DNA from: Streptomyces hygroscopicus subsp. hygroscopicus
Lineage (GTDB): Bacteria > Actinomycetota > Actinomycetes > Streptomycetales > Streptomycetaceae
Assembly (NCBI RefSeq): GCF_001553455.1
Contig: NZ_BBOX01000129.1
Coordinates: 1-62,736, forward strand
DNA length: 62,736 nt
Direction: 5' to 3'
Positions 60,478 to 62,736 of the stretch are shown here, in pieces (positions within the stretch are counted from its first letter, which is position 1; the number at the start of each line of letters is the position of its first letter). The position numbers were made by a program, and so were the translations under genes. Under the pieces are notes generated by a model. The model did not search any database, was not told the origin of the DNA, and saw only the letters and a list, made by a program, of their open reading frames with translations.

Positions 60478-60542
60478 GCGGCCGGCCGGGCGCGCGGAGC
60501 ACCCTGGACCAGCCACCGGAACTCCGCGGCCCGGCCGGCCGC
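60478..60542. terminator. Bidirectional terminator hairpin
   Basis: GCGGCCGGCCGGGC (60478-60491) pairs exactly with 60529-60542, and CGCGGAG (60493-60499) with CTCCGCG (60522-60528), one bulged G between. It lies between two convergent genes. Confidence 0.85.
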
Positions 60543-60551
60543 TCGACGAGG

Positions 60552-61343
60552 TCATGCCCCGGACATCAGGGACGCTCGTGCGGCGGCCTCCAGCGCGAGC
60601 ACGTCGGTCTTGCCGTTCGGGAGCGTCGGCATCGCGGCGACCCAGACGACCTCGGCGGGGCGCGCGTAGTCCCGCAGGGCGCTGGTGTCGATCCCGGTCC
60701 CGTCGCCCTGTTTGCCCTCCACCGCCGCGATCACCACATCCCCCTCGCACACCGGCTTCCCGTTCACCGAGAGCGTCACGACATCCCGGTTCCGCAGCGC
60801 GCCGACGTCCACCTTCAGCTTGGCGTTGCCGAAGTTGTCGACGTGCACGACCGACCCCGCGGGGATGTCCACGTCGTGGATGTCGTGGACGTCGTAGGGG
60901 TGACGGGTCAGCTCCTCCTCGTCCGTGGCGGCTATGCGCGCGACGATCGGAGCGATGAACGTCTTCCCCGAGAACGGGGTCTGCGGCACGTCCTTGATCT
61001 CATAGACCCGCTTGACCCCCAGGTCCCGGGCCAGCCAGCCGAAATAGCCGAAGTTCGAGCCGACGAACAGATGCCCGGAGAGGGTTTCGCCCCAGATCAC
61101 CTCGTGGGTCCGCTCCAGATTGTTCGTTTTGGACACCAGGGTGTAGAGAACCGTCCCCTCGGGGTAGTTGTCCGCCATCAGCATGGTCAGGAACGAGGCG
61201 TTGATTTCGGAGAACGGGACAACCGGGACAACGGGTTCCACGACGACCGGCCGTCCGATCCGGTCCGCTTCCCGGTGAATCGCACCGCACATCTCATTGA
61301 ACGCAACGTCCGTGCAGTCCGTGACCACGACGACCCGACGCAT
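60552..61343 (-). CDS. SAM hydroxide/halide adenosyltransferase-like protein (DUF62 family)
   Basis: A 263-residue protein of the fluorinase/chlorinase/SAM-hydrolase fold: VVVVTDCTD start, LFVGSNFGYFGWLA (the family GPNNG-type loop) and a C-terminal barrel with VVHVDNFGNAKLKV. In hydrolases an Asp-Arg-His triad activates water; the Asp position in VDPGxG reads VSKTNN here, while the Arg remains. So activity may differ from plain SAM hydrolysis. The outcome would be adenosine (or a substituted one) and methionine. RBS AGAGGGCG precedes ATG 61343. Confidence 0.8.
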   Translation of the reverse strand: MRRVVVVTDCTDVAFNEMCGAIHREADRIGRPVVVEPVVPVVPFSEINASFLTMLMADNYPEGTVLYTLVSKTNNLERTHEVIWGETLSGHLFVGSNFGYFGWLARDLGVKRVYEIKDVPQTPFSGKTFIAPIVARIAATDEEELTRHPYDVHDIHDVDIPAGSVVHVDNFGNAKLKVDVGALRNRDVVTLSVNGKPVCEGDVVIAAVEGKQGDGTGIDTSALRDYARPAEVVWVAAMPTLPNGKTDVLALEAAARASLMSGA

Positions 61344-61593
61344 GTATCGCCCTCTTGGTTATTGCGCAGCGGACGAGGCCGACGTGCTCTGCGACGCCTC
61401 GTCAGGACCCGGCGGGCGATCACACACCGCCCGCCGCCGTACAGCATCGCCGACGATTGTCGATCTTGAATAGATTCGGCATAGACTCCTCGTTACAGCG
61501 CCTGCCGAGGGTTGGCGAATGGAGCCCCGGGGAAGGCTGTGATAATTTCGCTGCCCTCCTTCCCGAAACGACTGAGAACCTCTGGGGAGCGGT

Positions 61594-62736
61594 GTGGCGA
61601 TCGCCAATGTGAAGGAATACGTGCGGGAGAGCACCGGCGGATTACCGGCCGGTTTCTGGTGGCTGTGGACCAGCACCCTGGTGAATCGGCTCGGCTCTTT
61701 CGTCGCCACGTTCATGACGCTCTATCTCACCGCCGACCGGGGCTATTCGGCCTCCTACGCGGGCCTGGTGGTCTCCCTCTACAGCGCGGGCGGGATCATC
61801 GTCTCACCCATGGCGGGAATCGCGGCCGACCGGCTGGGCAGACGGCCGGTGCTCCTGGTGGCACAGGTCTCGACCGCGGTTTCGGTGGTGATTCTGGGGC
61901 TTGTGCGCGATCCCTTCTCGATCGCGGTCATGGCGTTCCTGTTCGGCGTCGCCTCGAATGCCTCGCGCCCGGCCACACAGGCCATGGTGGCGGACGTCGT
62001 ACCTCCCGAGGACCGCGTCCGTGCGTTTTCCCTGAACTACTGGGCCATCAATCTCGGTTTCGCGGTATCCGCCGTGGCGGCCGGATTCGTCGTCGAGTAC
62101 AACTACTTCGCCGGTTTCGCGGCGGAGGGCGTACTGGCTCTGGCCTGCGGGCTGATCGTCTACGTGAAAATACCGGAGTCCCGGCCCGTCGAGGAGACGG
62201 ACGGGTCCTCCCCGAAGGACGCGACCCCGGTTTTCCGTGACGGGCGCTTCATGGGAATCGTGGTGCTCGCGTTCGCCCTCGCGCTCGTCTTCCAGCAGGG
62301 ATTCGTCGGACTTCCCCTGGCCATGGGGGAAAAGGGCCTGGGCGGCGCCGAATACGGTATGGCCATCGCCGTCAACGGCATCCTCATCGTGGCCGTGCAG
62401 GTCCCGGTGACCCGCATGATCCAGCACCGTGCCGTCCGGCCCCTGCTGGTGTTCTCCTCCCTCCTGGCCGGCGCCGGTTTCGGGCTCACCGCACTGGCCG
62501 GCTCCACCCCGGCGTTCGCGCTGACCGTCGCCCTGTGGACGCTGGCCGAAGTCATCAACGCGCCCACCCAGAACGGCCTGGTGGTGAGCCTGGCCCCGGT
62601 GCGGAGCCGAGGCCGCTACCAGGGCGTCTACAACTCGGCGTGGGCCGCCGCCGGTCTGGTGGCGCCCCTGGCCGCGGGCTTCGTCCTGGACAACCTCGGC
62701 GCGGCCGCACTGTGGGGCGGATGCGCCGTGCTGGGC
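61594..62736 (+). CDS. MFS drug-type exporter (3' partial)
   Basis: Open to the window end, 381 codons seen. GTG 61594 follows GGGGAGC. Major facilitator with LVNRLGSFVATFMTLYLT, the loop GIAADRLGRRPVL (motif A) and LNYWAINLGFAVSA; twelve-helix DHA1 form, the last helices missing. Codon 17 is TTA (61642-61644). It is probably the efflux and self-resistance pump of the cluster, which continues beyond the window. Confidence 0.9.
   Translation, partial: MAIANVKEYVRESTGGLPAGFWWLWTSTLVNRLGSFVATFMTLYLTADRGYSASYAGLVVSLYSAGGIIVSPMAGIAADRLGRRPVLLVAQVSTAVSVVILGLVRDPFSIAVMAFLFGVASNASRPATQAMVADVVPPEDRVRAFSLNYWAINLGFAVSAVAAGFVVEYNYFAGFAAEGVLALACGLIVYVKIPESRPVEETDGSSPKDATPVFRDGRFMGIVVLAFALALVFQQGFVGLPLAMGEKGLGGAEYGMAIAVNGILIVAVQVPVTRMIQHRAVRPLLVFSSLLAGAGFGLTALAGSTPAFALTVALWTLAEVINAPTQNGLVVSLAPVRSRGRYQGVYNSAWAAAGLVAPLAAGFVLDNLGAAALWGGCAVLG

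Noticed and set aside
60552..61343. Fluorinase or chlorinase
   Set aside because: The halide-site residues of those enzymes are not evident; only the family can be claimed.
13434..62736. Mitomycin or ansamycin cluster
   Set aside because: AHBA genes and a carbamoyltransferase are both present, but no AHBA-loading enzyme, polyketide synthase or mitosane genes were found, and about 20 kb of unrelated genes separate the two blocks.

Overview
The window is very GC-rich, uses GTG/TTG starts freely, has dense translationally coupled genes, rare TTA leucine codons, a perfect CebR-type operator, a DasR-like operator and a SARP regulator. All of this points to a Streptomyces or close relative. No rRNA, tRNA, CRISPR array or intact transposase was recognised. 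Both ends cut through genes.

Left part (1-13.2 kb). The window opens inside the last module of a nonribosomal peptide synthetase (carrier protein plus thioesterase), followed by a SAM methyltransferase and an MMPL exporter. A TetR gene diverges from a Baeyer-Villiger monooxygenase, which is followed by an SMP-30-like lactonase; a zinc alcohol dehydrogenase converges on them. Together they could run alcohol to ketone to lactone/ester to hydroxyacid. Behind the dehydrogenase on the minus strand is an alkylation-damage repair set (Ogt, a PF09859-type 2OG-Fe(II) oxygenase and AlkB), and then a CPYC flavoprotein reductase.

AHBA block (13.4-18.3 kb). Five genes match the pathway to 3-amino-5-hydroxybenzoic acid, in two diverging groups: AHBA synthase, oxidoreductase and phosphatase (RifK, RifL, RifM types, minus) and aminodehydroquinate dehydratase and kanosamine kinase (RifJ, RifN types, plus). 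No aminoDHQ synthase, aminoDAHP synthase or AHBA-using polyketide synthase is in the window.

Middle part (18.3-38 kb). This looks like ordinary chromosome-arm content: lipoate ligase, a GH44-Fn3-CBM2 polysaccharidase under a CebR-type operator, a TPR/polyprenyl-synthase pair under four 13-bp iterons, FAH-family hydrolase, L,D-transpeptidase, a second AlkB, MHS transporter, PucR-type regulator, SDR, and a secreted trio (thaumatin-like, GH128 glucanase, double-psi barrel protein) behind a DasR-like site. Several minisatellite-like repeat tracts and gene remnants lie between them.

Right part (37.4-62.7 kb, continuing beyond). This is a large biosynthetic cluster I cannot match to a known product. 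A twelve-gene, almost completely overlapping minus-strand operon begins with a myo-inositol-phosphate-synthase homologue and runs through SDR, RidA, PfkB kinase, cupin, radical SAM, carbamoyltransferase, an NDK-like protein, a Toprim protein, an HPr-kinase-like protein, an inositol-monophosphatase-like protein and a DJ-1/PfpI protein. It diverges from a serine-type adenylation-carrier protein, a nucleotidyltransferase/hydrolase fusion and an ATP-grasp ligase. Then come a SARP regulator, an alpha-keto-acid-type methyltransferase and a HisC-like aminotransferase (minus), a standalone condensation protein, a SAM-hydroxide/halide adenosyltransferase homologue and an MFS exporter. The inference is a carbamoylated, probably phosphorylated or nucleotide-linked cyclitol joined to seryl and beta-methyl amino acid units. 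Five 16-bp iterons precede the aminotransferase operon.
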